DNA of 64,000 nt from Bacteroidales bacterium UBA3844 (GTDB lineage: Bacteria; Bacteroidota; Bacteroidia; Bacteroidales; Paludibacteraceae), in the NCBI GenBank assembly GCA_002392915.1, contig DGHQ01000017.1:11777-75776 (forward strand), read 5' to 3'. The notes beneath the pieces were generated by a model. It had not been told where the DNA came from and searched no databases. It saw only the letters and a program-made list of their open reading frames with translations. Below, piece after piece: positions 25,694 through 33,376 of this stretch. Position numbers and translations under genes: made by a program. Positions within the stretch are counted from its first letter, which is position 1. Every line of letters begins with the position of its first letter.

Positions 25694-26431
25694 ATGATTG
25701 TAATAGAATCTCATGAAAAGAAACAAACAAGCGAAGACACTTTGTCTTTCACTGTTGGAAATGTGTCATTTAAGATGATCAGGATTGAGCATGGCTCTTT
25801 CAAGATGGGTGCGACTCCAGAAATGGAGTGTCCTAATGATGATGAAAAACCTGTTCATGAAGTGACAATATCCAAAGACTATTATATGGGTGAGACTCAG
25901 GTGACGCAAGAATTATGGCAAGCGGTGATGGGAGATAATCCTTCTCATTTTAAGGATGAGATTATGGGAAAGAAACATCCGGTAGACAGTGTCTCGTGGT
26001 ATGATAGTCAGGAGTTTATAAAGAAATTGAATGCTCTTACTGGAAAACAATTCCGTCTTCCTACAGAAGCCGAATGGGAATATGCGGCACGAGGAGGAAA
26101 TAAAAGCCTTCATACACAATATTCAGGAAGCGACGACATTGATTCTGTCGCATGGTATGACGGAAAAACACATCCTGTGGCTAAAAAATCGCCAAATGAA
26201 CTTGGATTGTATGATATGAGCGGAAATGTTTGGGAATGGTGTAATGATTGCTATGGAGATGATTATTATGCGAATTCTCCATCTGTTGATCCACAGGGGC
26301 CATTAGCCGGCTTCCGTGTGTTGCGTGGTGGAGGCTATGAGGATGATCAGTGGTTCTGCCGTTCTTCCCATCGTTATTGGAACTGTCCGGATGATGGAGA
26401 CCACGATTGCGGTTTTCGTCTTGCCCTTTAG
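25694..26431 (+). CDS. Formylglycine-generating-enzyme-like (SUMF1) domain protein
   Basis: 245 aa. The sulfatase-modifying-factor fold covers almost the whole protein: MIRIEHGSFKMGATPE, VHEVTISKDYYMGETQVTQ, PVDSVSWYDSQEFIKKLN, FRLPTEAEWEYAARGG, LGLYDMSGNVWEWCND, and FRVLRGGGYEDD. True formylglycine-generating enzymes need two cysteines near RGGSYxC...C; here that segment has a single Cys (WFCRSSHRYW), so oxidase activity is doubtful, and the protein may belong to the many non-catalytic SUMF1-fold ligand-binding proteins of Bacteroidetes. There is no signal peptide and no sulfatase gene nearby. The N-terminal 13 residues look atypical; translation may start at a later codon. Confidence 0.85.
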   Translation: MIVIESHEKKQTSEDTLSFTVGNVSFKMIRIEHGSFKMGATPEMECPNDDEKPVHEVTISKDYYMGETQVTQELWQAVMGDNPSHFKDEIMGKKHPVDSVSWYDSQEFIKKLNALTGKQFRLPTEAEWEYAARGGNKSLHTQYSGSDDIDSVAWYDGKTHPVAKKSPNELGLYDMSGNVWEWCNDCYGDDYYANSPSVDPQGPLAGFRVLRGGGYEDDQWFCRSSHRYWNCPDDGDHDCGFRLAL

Positions 26432-26454
26432 TTTATTTTAAGGGGAGTGAGTTA

Positions 26455-26745
26455 TTAGTAGGAAAACGGATCTTCTGCGACCATTGTTGGATTATCATTG
26501 TCGAAGACGGGATATAGTCCTAGTTCTTTGATGAGCATTTCGTACACGTAGGCGGAACTCTGAACATAAAGCTCTGCATCTTCTATTTGAAGCAGTTCAA
26601 TAGTTTTGGATGTATAGACAAGATCTAAAGCTTTTTCTAATGAGTAGCCGTAATCCTCAATCAGATATTGAGTCATATCGCTAATTCTCTTGTCGATAAG
26701 AATTTCCGCTATTTGGTGGTGTGTCGGCTTCAATCTTGTTTCCAT
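26455..26745 (-). CDS. Small hypothetical protein (start corrected to exclude repeat sequence)
   Basis: 96 aa from the ATG at 26745 (METRLKPTHHQ). The open frame extends upstream to 26970, but that extension (EFNKTTEAQSLQRK...) is translated from the dispersed repeat at 26850-27069 and is not credible protein. The real part is helical and acidic, with the pattern MTQYLIEDYGYSLEKALDLVYTS followed by ELYVQSSAYVYEMLI. It resembles small Bacteroidales/Clostridia proteins often seen near toxin-like genes, but I cannot name the family. Convergent with the SUMF1-like gene, 23 bp between stop codons. Confidence 0.6.
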   Translation of the reverse strand: METRLKPTHHQIAEILIDKRISDMTQYLIEDYGYSLEKALDLVYTSKTIELLQIEDAELYVQSSAYVYEMLIKELGLYPVFDNDNPTMVAEDPFSY

Positions 26746-26849
26746 ACTGATATTTTCTTTAAATAATTTAATGAACGGGTAGAACCGAAAAGTATTTGTT
26801 GATCTAGAAATCTGTCCTGAAGATCTAAGGCTATCGATTCTGCTTTTTC

Positions 26850-27069
26850 TGTATTTGATTTTTATTGAATTCTCACCTCTTTTTCTCATAAAAAAAGGCG
26901 TAGCCTTTCTCTGTAAACTTTGTGCCTCTGTGGTTTTATTAAATTCTGTGTGCTCGCCTACGGCTCGCATCTGGGGATGGGTAAGGGCGTTCCGCCCTTT
27001 GGAATCCTCATTTATGACACTCCAACTATCTTTTGATTTTTTGATTTCGTCGAATTCACGTTAAATATA
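26850..27069 (-). repeat. MITE-like dispersed repeat, copy E
   Basis: Reverse orientation, with all internal landmarks (TTCTCACCTCTTTTTCTCAT, CCTTTCTCTGTAAACTT, GCCTCTGTGGTTTTATT, GCTCGCCTACGGCTCGC, GGGCGTTCCGCCC). It shares with copy A the outer segment CACTCCAACTATCTTTTGAT and the end TCGTCGAATTCACGTTA. The opposite end has diverged. It supplies false N-terminal codons to the gene at 26455. Confidence 0.8.
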
Positions 27070-27205
27070 AATCTTTTTTTGGGGAAGGTGCCAAACGTAT
27101 CATTTTTGCGGTATAAATGGAATTTTTTAATTTTTTGTCTGGTTTTGATAGGCTGTTATTCTTATTTGTTTTTATGTTTGTGCCGATGACAAAAAGCTCT
27201 TTATC

Positions 27206-29104
27206 ATGAAACACACTTACAACTATTTCAAGAATTATCTGTTGTCTGCTCTTGCTCTCGGCTCTTTTGCCGTCGCCTCTGCTCAGACAACTTGCCTGAA
27301 TGGTCGCACAGAAGGATTTGGTCAGACTCCTCCTATTCATGTGGAGGGGAATAAACTTATGGATGAGTGTGGCAATCAGGTTGTGCTGCATGGTGTGATG
27401 GATACTCCAAACGGATATTTCAACGGTAATTTCAGCCGTTGGGCTTTCGACTGGGGAAAGGGGTATGATGCTCCTACCGCCATACCTAATGTGACAGAGT
27501 ATTTCAAAAAGATATTCACTGTGCTTGGATCTCAGGATAAGGGTGTCTACTGCAACGTCTTCCGCCTTCATATGGATCCTTGCTGGACCAATGATCCCAA
27601 CAAAGAAAGAGTGGGCGAGGGCGGTGAGCATAATATCAGCCAGTTTTCTGCCGAACGTCTTAAATATTTCCTCGAAAATCTCTATTTTCCGTTGGCTAAG
27701 GAGGCTGTGAAGCATGGCATGTATGTGATCATGCGTCCGCCTGGAGTATGCCCACAGGAAATCAGGGTGGGCGACGCTTATAATGAGTATCTGAAGACAG
27801 TCTGGGATATTGTGTCGTCTAACGATTCTATAAAGAAATATGAGGGTGTCATCTCGCTCGAACTTGCCAATGAGCCGGTGCGACTGTACGATAAAAATGG
27901 AAAGGAGACGGCTCAGGCACCGTGGGCTCCACGGGATTTCTTCCAGCCTGTGCTTGATATCATCCGAAGGAATGGGTTCAAGGGTATCGTGTGGGGAGCA
28001 GGTACGGGTTATCAGTCGCAGTATGGCGGCTACAAGGATTATCCGTTGGTGGATCCGCTCAAAAATCTGGGCTACGCTTGCCACGTCTACACTGGCTGGT
28101 ATGGAAATGCCGATGAATATGGGTCGACGCAGGGGTTCATAGACCAGTTTAAGAAACAAGTTCCTGTTGTGGAGACTAACCCTATTGTGGTGACGGAGTG
28201 CGACTGGAGTCCAGGACACGTCGTCGGCACTAATTTCGACGGATCGTTGAAGTCAGAGAACCTTGGCACGTGGGCTACAGGATCCACAAGCAAGTGGGGC
28301 GTGCGATTCAAGGCAGTGATGGACAAGTATAATCTATCCCTCACGCTGACAGGCACAGATGATTATGTGGATATGGAGCATTATTTGAAGACAGGCGAGA
28401 TCCGTTATGCTTTCTATGGCAAACAGGGAGCTGAGGACGCATGTGGAAAAGCCTGCTGGGATTGGTATAGGGAGTATTCCAAGGTCAATTATCCGCAGTT
28501 TTGTGGAGAAGCGTTGGAGCCTGTCGACTGCCAGGGATTTTTCCCGTTGACGCGAGGATGCTTTAATCCTAGTATTTGGGAGACAGGCACGTACAACTAT
28601 AGGACTCAGACTTTGGTCACAGGTCAGTATGGCTTTGGAGGATGGCAGTATGATCAGCCGATTGATTTGAGCGGATATGAGAAGATCATTGTCTCTTTGG
28701 CAAAACCAAGCGACGGTGCATCATTCCGCTTGTTTGATGAAAGCAGTTATTGGTCCACTCCATACGCATTTGATTTCAAAAACAATACGACAGTTGCCGA
28801 GATCAATTTGGGCAGGTGTATGAAGGGCGATAGTGGCAAAAGTCTTGATCCTTCACACATTTACATCGCAGGTTTCTGGACTTACGGAGGAGGCGATGGA
28901 GTGCAGATCAAGTCGATTGAACTTGTCGCGAAAGATCCGACGGGAAACGTGGAAATCGTAAAAGATAGAGACATTTCGAGTGTCGAGTATGTTTCGCCAC
29001 TCGGTATTGTAAGCAGTCGTCCATTCGACGGATTGAATATCATTCGCACCGTCTACTCAAATGGCGACTTTGATATTAGGAAAGAGTTTAGAGTATATAA
29101 ATAA
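27206..29104 (+). CDS. Secreted GH5 family endoglucanase-like glycoside hydrolase
   Basis: 632 aa. Signal peptide about 1-26 (ASAQ). The GH5 catalytic domain covers about 40-430: N222-E223-P224 gives the acid/base Glu, H293 lies in ACHVYTGW, and the nucleophile is E331 in VVTECDWSP. Family members cleave beta-1,4 glucan, mannan or related chains; the subfamily is not decided. Residues about 445-585 form a beta-rich domain (YNYRTQTLVTGQYGFGGWQ...) that may bind carbohydrate. The tail (SPLGIVSSRPFDGLNIIRTVYSNG) is short and less typical than the sorting tails at 489-10204. A single gene with its own terminator at 29123. Confidence 0.9.
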   Translation: MKHTYNYFKNYLLSALALGSFAVASAQTTCLNGRTEGFGQTPPIHVEGNKLMDECGNQVVLHGVMDTPNGYFNGNFSRWAFDWGKGYDAPTAIPNVTEYFKKIFTVLGSQDKGVYCNVFRLHMDPCWTNDPNKERVGEGGEHNISQFSAERLKYFLENLYFPLAKEAVKHGMYVIMRPPGVCPQEIRVGDAYNEYLKTVWDIVSSNDSIKKYEGVISLELANEPVRLYDKNGKETAQAPWAPRDFFQPVLDIIRRNGFKGIVWGAGTGYQSQYGGYKDYPLVDPLKNLGYACHVYTGWYGNADEYGSTQGFIDQFKKQVPVVETNPIVVTECDWSPGHVVGTNFDGSLKSENLGTWATGSTSKWGVRFKAVMDKYNLSLTLTGTDDYVDMEHYLKTGEIRYAFYGKQGAEDACGKACWDWYREYSKVNYPQFCGEALEPVDCQGFFPLTRGCFNPSIWETGTYNYRTQTLVTGQYGFGGWQYDQPIDLSGYEKIIVSLAKPSDGASFRLFDESSYWSTPYAFDFKNNTTVAEINLGRCMKGDSGKSLDPSHIYIAGFWTYGGGDGVQIKSIELVAKDPTGNVEIVKDRDISSVEYVSPLGIVSSRPFDGLNIIRTVYSNGDFDIRKEFRVYK

Positions 29105-29122
29105 ATTATTTATGTGTTCGAG

Positions 29123-29154
29123 AAGGAGGATGCGGGAGTATCTTCCTTTTTTTT
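29123..29154 (+). terminator. Intrinsic terminator after GH5 gene
   Basis: AAGGAGGAT (29123-29131) pairs, with one wobble, with ATCTTCCTT (29140-29148), followed by a T8-type tract. Confidence 0.85.
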
Positions 29155-29167
29155 GTTGGTTATATCT

Positions 29168-29198
29168 TTTGTGTATTCAAATAGATACACTATATTTG
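29168..29198 (+). promoter_or_regulatory. hicAB promoter with embedded operator-like inverted repeat
   Basis: TTTG (29168-29171), exactly 19 bp, then TATATTTG (29191-29198): a textbook Bacteroidetes -33/-7 pair. The spacer holds the inverted repeat GTGTAT (29171-29176) ... ATACAC (29185-29190), which is where an autorepressing antitoxin would be expected to bind. Confidence 0.8.
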
Positions 29199-29218
29199 CA
29201 ACGGATTAAGTTCAGGAC

Positions 29219-29407
29219 ATGAAATATAAGGAACTTGAGAAAAAATTGAAAGCCTATGGTTGTTATCCAGTCCAAAGGCAAATGGGCGGTCATCCGCTAT
29301 GGTATTCACCGATAACAGGGAGGGAGTTTAAGATGAGTAATCATGGAAGCGAAGAGGTCGCAACAGGCACACTCAGATCCATTTTAAAGATGGCAGGAGT
29401 AAAGTAA
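29219..29407 (+). CDS. hicA: HicA-family mRNA interferase toxin
   Basis: 62 aa, the usual HicA length. It has the double-stranded RNA-binding-like fold with the catalytic His in GGHPLWYSP (H25), followed by a charged region and NHGSEEVATGTLRSILKMAG, the conserved end where HicA proteins read G(T/E)LxxIlkqaGi. The toxin would cleave mRNA and inhibit translation when unneutralised. It lies 20 bp downstream of a strong promoter and 75 bp upstream of hicB, in the toxin-first order normal for hicAB. A terminator hairpin lies between the two genes. Confidence 0.92.
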   Translation: MKYKELEKKLKAYGCYPVQRQMGGHPLWYSPITGREFKMSNHGSEEVATGTLRSILKMAGVK

Positions 29408-29412
29408 AAAGA

Positions 29413-29441
29413 GTAGGTGATAAAATTCACCTGCCTTTTTT
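29413..29441 (+). terminator. Intrinsic terminator between hicA and hicB
   Basis: GTAGGTGA (29413-29420), loop TAAAAT, TCACCTGC (29427-29434; one T-G wobble), then CTTTTTT. It begins 5 bp after the hicA stop codon. If active it would stop part of the transcription before the antitoxin. Confidence 0.75.
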
Positions 29442-29482
29442 CTATGAAGCAAGAAAGAATTAATAACTAAATAACGCAAAAG

Positions 29483-29887
29483 ATGAAAAATATTAGATCA
29501 GTTATCGAACGTGCTAAAGATGGTTCGTATAGCATCTATATGGACATCGATGTCAAGGATTTATCGTATTTTATAACAGGAACGGGAGAGACGTTGGAAA
29601 AAGCCAAGGAAGATTTTATTTCAGGCTATGAGGAAATGAAAGCGTATTATGCAGAAAAGGGTAAGCCTTTTGAAGAAGTGAATTTTGATTTTAAAATTGA
29701 TGTTGTATCCTTTTTGTCATATTACGCAACGGTATTCACTCTTTCTGGTCTGTCGAAGATTACTGGCATTGCAAAGGGACAGCTATCACACTATGTGACG
29801 GGGCAAAACAAACCAAATGCAAAGAATGAAGAGAAAATTCTGAACGGGTTAAGAACCTTTGGAAGAGATATCGCCCAATTGGGATAG
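29483..29887 (+). CDS. hicB: HicB-family antitoxin with C-terminal helix-turn-helix
   Basis: 134 aa. The N-terminal partial RNase H-like fold (residues about 1-62: KDGSYSIYMDI, TGTGETLEKAKEDFISGYEEM) neutralises HicA. Residues about 80-125 form an HTH with the XRE-like signature LSKITGIAKGQLSHYVTGQNKP, the DNA-binding part that should repress the hicAB promoter. Length and domain order match HicB antitoxins of the long type. No perfect promoter of its own was noticed in the 75-bp gap after hicA, but one is expected given the terminator there. Confidence 0.9.
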   Translation: MKNIRSVIERAKDGSYSIYMDIDVKDLSYFITGTGETLEKAKEDFISGYEEMKAYYAEKGKPFEEVNFDFKIDVVSFLSYYATVFTLSGLSKITGIAKGQLSHYVTGQNKPNAKNEEKILNGLRTFGRDIAQLG

Positions 29888-30005
29888 CTTTTATATTCAT
29901 GTCAACGAAACCACTCAGAAATGGGTGTGTTTTTGTATGATTTTTCAACAACAATTCCGATTCTGTTGTTATTTTGTTACTTTTGCCCAAAATTTTTCTA
30001 TTCTA

Positions 30006-30785
30006 ATGAAAAAGCAGTTAAATCTCAAGGTTGAGAATTTAAAGAAGATCACAGAGCAGCACATCCTTTTGAGTTTGGTTGCTCCCAATGGAGATATGCC
30101 GGAGATAAAGGCGGGACAGTTTGTCGAAGTGAAGGTAGACAATGCTCCGACTGTATTTTTGCGTCGTCCTATTTCGGTTCATTTCGTGGATTATGCAAAG
30201 CAGCGTCTGGATTTGCTTGTTGCCCTTGTTGGCGACGGTACACGCAAGATGGCAACTCTTTCTGTAGGCGACGAGGTGAGTGTGTTGCTTCCACTTGGAA
30301 ATGGATTTCCAATGCCTACAAAGGCGGGAACTAAATGTCTGTTGGTAGGTGGAGGAGTGGGAATAGCTCCGCTTCTGTATCTTGGTGACAGACTAAAAGC
30401 GGCCGGACATCAGGTGTCGTTCCTTTTAGGTGCTCGTAATGCTGGAGGTGTGATGCTGGAGGACGAGTTCAAAAAGTTTGGTTCTCTTTATCTCACTACG
30501 GAAGACGGTAATGTGGGGGAGAAAGGATTTGTCACAAACCATTCTATCCTAGAGAAGGAACAGTTTGACGAGATCTTCGTATGTGGTCCGACTCCGATGA
30601 TGAAGGCTGTAGCGAAGTATGCGTACGGTAAAAACATCGAGTGCTACGTCTCACTTGAAAATAAGATGGCATGTGGACTTGGGGCTTGCTTGTGTTGTGT
30701 CACTGAGGATAATAAGGGACACAACAGATGTGTTTGTTCAGAAGGACCAGTGTTTAATATCAACGAACTACCATGGCAAAATTAG
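30006..30785 (+). CDS. pyrK: Dihydroorotate dehydrogenase electron-transfer subunit
   Basis: 259 aa from the ATG at 30006 (MKKQLNLKVENLK). The frame is open 147 bp further upstream, but that part overlaps the end of hicB and the promoter-like TACTTTTG box at 29978-29985. Domains: FAD-binding (FLRRPISVHF), NAD-binding (LLVGGGVGIAPLLYLG), and a C-terminal [2Fe-2S] site with C-x4-C-x2-C (ACGLGACLCC) and a fourth Cys in HNRCVCSEG. It passes electrons from the PyrD flavin to NAD+ in pyrimidine synthesis. Its 3' end overlaps pyrD by 13 bp, so the subunits are translationally linked. Confidence 0.93.
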   Translation: MKKQLNLKVENLKKITEQHILLSLVAPNGDMPEIKAGQFVEVKVDNAPTVFLRRPISVHFVDYAKQRLDLLVALVGDGTRKMATLSVGDEVSVLLPLGNGFPMPTKAGTKCLLVGGGVGIAPLLYLGDRLKAAGHQVSFLLGARNAGGVMLEDEFKKFGSLYLTTEDGNVGEKGFVTNHSILEKEQFDEIFVCGPTPMMKAVAKYAYGKNIECYVSLENKMACGLGACLCCVTEDNKGHNRCVCSEGPVFNINELPWQN

Positions 30786-31684
30786 AAACAAAAATAGGTG
30801 GTCTCACGCTTAAAAATCCTGTGCTGACAGCGTCGGGAACTTTTGGATACGGCACTGAATTTTCAGAATTCATTGATTTGTCGCGTCTTGGTGGCTACAT
30901 TATAAAGGGCACTACGTTGAATCCACGTGAGGGTAATCCGTACCCACGTATGGCGGAGACTCCTTCAGGAATGTTGAACTGTGTAGGTTTGCAGAACAAA
31001 GGTGTCCACTATTTGAAGGATCATATCTATCCGAATATCAAGGATATCGACTCTTGCCTTATTGTGAACCTTTCAGGAAGCACCGTCGAAGACTATGCTG
31101 AGGCTGCTGAGATCATCGGCACAATGGACAAGGTTCAGGCTATCGAGTTGAATATCTCTTGCCCTAATGTAAAGCAGGGAGGTATGGCTTTCGGTACAAC
31201 TACTCAGGGAGTGGAGCAGGTGGTGTCTGCGGTAAGAAAGGCGTATAATAAGACTTTGATTGTCAAGCTTTCTCCAAACGTGACGTCGATCACAGATATG
31301 GCTTTGGCAGCTGAGGCAGCTGGTGCGGATTCCGTCTCCCTAATCAATACTTTGATGGGAATGGCAATCGATGCGGAGCGAAGAAAACCATTGCTAAGCA
31401 TGGTGACGGGAGGATTGAGCGGCCCATGTGTCAAGCCTGTGGCATTACGTTGCGTATGGCAGGTGGCAAAGGCAGTGAAAATTCCTGTTGTCGGTTTGGG
31501 AGGAATCATGAACGCTACAGACGCTATCGAATTCTTCTTGGCTGGAGCTACAGCAATCGAAATCGGAACAGCCAACTTCATTGATCCAGAGACAACAGTC
31601 AAGGTTGTGGACGGAATCAACGAGTATTTGGACAGACATAATTTCAAGTCAATCACTGAAATCATCGGTCAATTGGAGGTTTAA
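30773..31684 (+). CDS. pyrD: Dihydroorotate dehydrogenase, class 1B catalytic subunit
   Basis: 303 aa TIM barrel that oxidises dihydroorotate to orotate with FMN. Motifs: PVLTASGTFGYG, GTTLNPREGNPYPR, the active-site loop ELNISCPNVKQGG with Cys130 as catalytic base (Cys marks class 1), INTLMGMAIDAERR, and the FMN phosphate-binding VVGLGGIMNATDAIEFFLAGA. Partnership with PyrK (overlapping gene) defines class 1B, an NAD+-linked heterotetramer. Only 2 bp separate it from the next gene. Confidence 0.95.
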   Translation: MAKLETKIGGLTLKNPVLTASGTFGYGTEFSEFIDLSRLGGYIIKGTTLNPREGNPYPRMAETPSGMLNCVGLQNKGVHYLKDHIYPNIKDIDSCLIVNLSGSTVEDYAEAAEIIGTMDKVQAIELNISCPNVKQGGMAFGTTTQGVEQVVSAVRKAYNKTLIVKLSPNVTSITDMALAAEAAGADSVSLINTLMGMAIDAERRKPLLSMVTGGLSGPCVKPVALRCVWQVAKAVKIPVVGLGGIMNATDAIEFFLAGATAIEIGTANFIDPETTVKVVDGINEYLDRHNFKSITEIIGQLEV

Positions 31685-31686
31685 TC

Positions 31687-32226
31687 ATGAGAAAGGTAAG
31701 TTTTGTCATATCTATTTTGGCAGTTTTTGCGGTAACTATCTTTTTTGCAGGAGACTTGTTTTCAAACAACGTGGAGGATCCGATAGAAGAGGTTAAAGAG
31801 AGAAACTGGTATTTGAATTCCATCTGTGATGTCCGTCTGATGAACATCGAGAGTGATAGGTTCTCATTTACTGATGCTCAGAGTGCAATGATTACCAATC
31901 GTTTGCAGAATGGAGATTTGAAACTTAGTTGCGAAATACAAATAGCTTCAAACTTGAAACTTGAAGGTTTGAAGACTGTGGATGCTCAGTTTGAGTTTTC
32001 TCAGTTGAAGATTTCCCAGCCACTAAGTATTCTTTCCGTTTCAGACAGCGTGATGATAGCAAAACTTGACGTCGATTTGGCGAAATATTATGATGGCAAG
32101 AACAAAGAAGCTTTGATAGCGGCGATCAACGGTTTCGCATCAAATAATAGTTTTAAGATCAAACCATCGTTTGAAAATTTCGCACATGAGAAAAACGATT
32201 GGGTATCAGTCGCAAAGAGACAATAA
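31687..32226 (+). CDS. Hypothetical protein with N-terminal membrane anchor
   Basis: 179 aa. One hydrophobic helix at about residues 6-24 (VISILAVFAVTIFFAG), then a mixed alpha/beta domain of about 140 residues without any motif I recognise. A segment rich in short beta strands (ADLKLSCEIQ-like, LKLEGLKTVDAQFEF) suggests a small periplasmic fold. It starts 2 bp after the pyrD stop and ends at a strong terminator, so it is the last gene of the pyrKD transcript; whether it relates to pyrimidine metabolism is unknown. Confidence 0.75.
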   Translation: MRKVSFVISILAVFAVTIFFAGDLFSNNVEDPIEEVKERNWYLNSICDVRLMNIESDRFSFTDAQSAMITNRLQNGDLKLSCEIQIASNLKLEGLKTVDAQFEFSQLKISQPLSILSVSDSVMIAKLDVDLAKYYDGKNKEALIAAINGFASNNSFKIKPSFENFAHEKNDWVSVAKRQ

Positions 32227-32250
32227 AAATATCGAGTGATATAATTTATA

Positions 32251-32282
32251 AAAAGCAATGACGCAAGCCATTGCTTTTTTGT
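32251..32282 (+). terminator. Intrinsic terminator of the pyrKD operon
   Basis: AAAAGCAATG (32251-32260) pairs perfectly with CATTGCTTTT (32269-32278), followed by more T. Confidence 0.9.
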
Positions 32283-32359
32283 TCTTGGCTCTGTCCTTGT
32301 TTATGCTGATATCGCAAAAAAATAAATGGGGCATAATTAGACTGTTTCGTAGCTAAAAT

Positions 32360-32492
32360 GAGGATTGTTAAGGGCGGCTGAACGCCCTAATCCCTTCCAA
32401 GTGCGAGCCGAAGGCGAGCACATATAAAAACACAGAGAAAAGAAATTATTAGAGAAAGTCTATGACTTTTTTTGAGGGAAAGAGACTTAAAA
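32360..32492 (+). repeat. MITE-like dispersed repeat, copy F (truncated)
   Basis: Head GAGGATTGTTAAGGGCGG with its hairpin, then GTGCGAGCCGAAGGCGAGCAC, a shortened CACAGAGA segment and AGAGAAAGTCTATGAC. The right part overlaps the last codons of the minus-strand gene at 32449, so that gene now ends inside repeat sequence. Confidence 0.75.
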
Positions 32493-32703
32493 TGACCATA
32501 TAAAGTGCAAAGAGCATTAAAAAGCCACCTCCTAGATTATCTCCGTCTGATGGACATTCCACTAAAATCCCAGAGACAATGCACGGCATTATGGTCAATG
32601 CATAAGAAGTGGACAACCCGATAAATGCCAGTTTACGCTTGGTAAAGTGTTTGATAAATAAAAAGATAACAATGGCGACTATTAAGATTATTAGGTGTTC
32701 CAT
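32449..32703 (-). CDS. Small membrane protein whose 3' end is repeat-derived
   Basis: 84 aa with two or three hydrophobic segments (about 3-18, 28-46 and 58-74). No family recognised. The final residues (SKKVIDFL and stop) are read from the dispersed-repeat copy F, so the ancestral C-terminus was probably replaced when the repeat arrived. Hydrophobic residues dominate and the ATG at 32703 is well placed 19 bp downstream of the PIN remnant, but coding status rests on hydropathy alone. Confidence 0.5.
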   Translation of the reverse strand: MEHLIILIVAIVIFLFIKHFTKRKLAFIGLSTSYALTIMPCIVSGILVECPSDGDNLGGGFLMLFALYMVILSLFPSKKVIDFL

Positions 32704-32721
32704 AGACGATGTATGTTATTC

Positions 32722-32868
32722 CTAATATCTCTTTAATTCTTCAAGAAATTTATCTATATCAATGACTTCGACACGAGGAAAAGGAATAGTTTTGAGTACG
32801 TCAAAATGTTTGTCGTTTGATACAATGAATTTTGCATCTGCTTTTATAGCACAATCAACAAATTCCAT
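32722..32868 (-). pseudogene. C-terminal remnant of a PIN-domain toxin
   Basis: 48 codons starting MEFVDCAIKADAKFIVSN and continuing DKHFDVL, then a VEVIDIDKFLEEL end. This is the last third of a VapC/PIN_3-type RNase, where the motif A(I)xAxAxxIVSxDxHF carries the final acidic residues. Full-length members are about 135-145 aa, so the N-terminal 90 residues with the first catalytic Asp are absent. The fragment begins 1 nt after the stop of the probable antitoxin gene, exactly where an intact toxin would start, which points to an internal deletion. It should be inactive as a nuclease. Confidence 0.72.
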
Positions 32869-32869
32869 C

Positions 32870-33166
32870 TCAATATTTGTATGGTGTTCTCAAATGTTCT
32901 TTATTCCAGGATTCAATATCCTGTGTAGATAGCGTACCTTCATTACATAATCGATCCATTGCGTCTAGTGCTTTGTTTGAAAAATAATCTGCAATCAGGT
33001 TGCGAATTTCTTGCATTTCTTCTTCGTCTTGCACATTGGCGATACTTTCTAATATCTGCATTTGATATTTTGTAAATACAGGTGATGTATCTACATTGTT
33101 ATAGGTGAATTGTGGTTCTTTTACCATCATTGATTCATTTCCTGTTACATTATTTTTATTGCTCAT
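32870..33166 (-). CDS. Probable antitoxin of a broken PIN-type toxin-antitoxin pair
   Basis: 98 aa, acidic, no signal or membrane segment. The C-terminal half (DYFSNKALDAMDRLCNEGTL, then NKEHLRTPYKY) fits the small Bacteroidetes antitoxins that end in a conserved 'EHLRTPYK' motif and are followed directly by a PIN-domain toxin. Here the toxin is reduced to a 48-codon stub 1 nt downstream. The N-terminal half is low in secondary structure. The antitoxin assignment rests on the tail motif and the neighbour, not on a DNA-binding domain. Confidence 0.65.
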   Translation of the reverse strand: MSNKNNVTGNESMMVKEPQFTYNNVDTSPVFTKYQMQILESIANVQDEEEMQEIRNLIADYFSNKALDAMDRLCNEGTLSTQDIESWNKEHLRTPYKY

Positions 33167-33298
33167 AGTAGGATGCTTTTAGTACTTACTTAATCATTAT
33201 CGCAAAATTAATTAAATATAATAAGAATCTGCTTAGATTTAATTCAAAATTTGATTATAGAAGTTTCGTATTGTTAAGGGAATTGATGTTTTTTTTAC

Positions 33299-33360
33299 TG
33301 CTCGCCCTTTGGGTTCGCGGAAGAGAATGGGTTAGGGCGTTCCGCCCTTAATAATCCTCA
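33299..33360 (-). repeat. MITE-like dispersed repeat, copy G (head only)
   Basis: Reverse-oriented head: a GCTCGCCCTTTGGGTTCGC arm pair, then GGTTAGGGCGTTCCGCCC and TAATAATCCTCA. The rest of the element is missing. Confidence 0.65.
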
Positions 33361-33376
33361 AACTTTACCCCAAAAT

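Noticed and set aside
25429..25716. Plus-strand frame of 95 codons
   Set aside because: It lies in dispersed repeat copy D and overlaps the start of the SUMF1-like gene; the same peptide words arise from other repeat copies.
27056..28219. Long minus-strand frame (387 codons)
   Set aside because: It is antisense to the GH5 gene, whose signal peptide and catalytic motifs are clear; its translation is Ile/His/Arg-rich with no domain.
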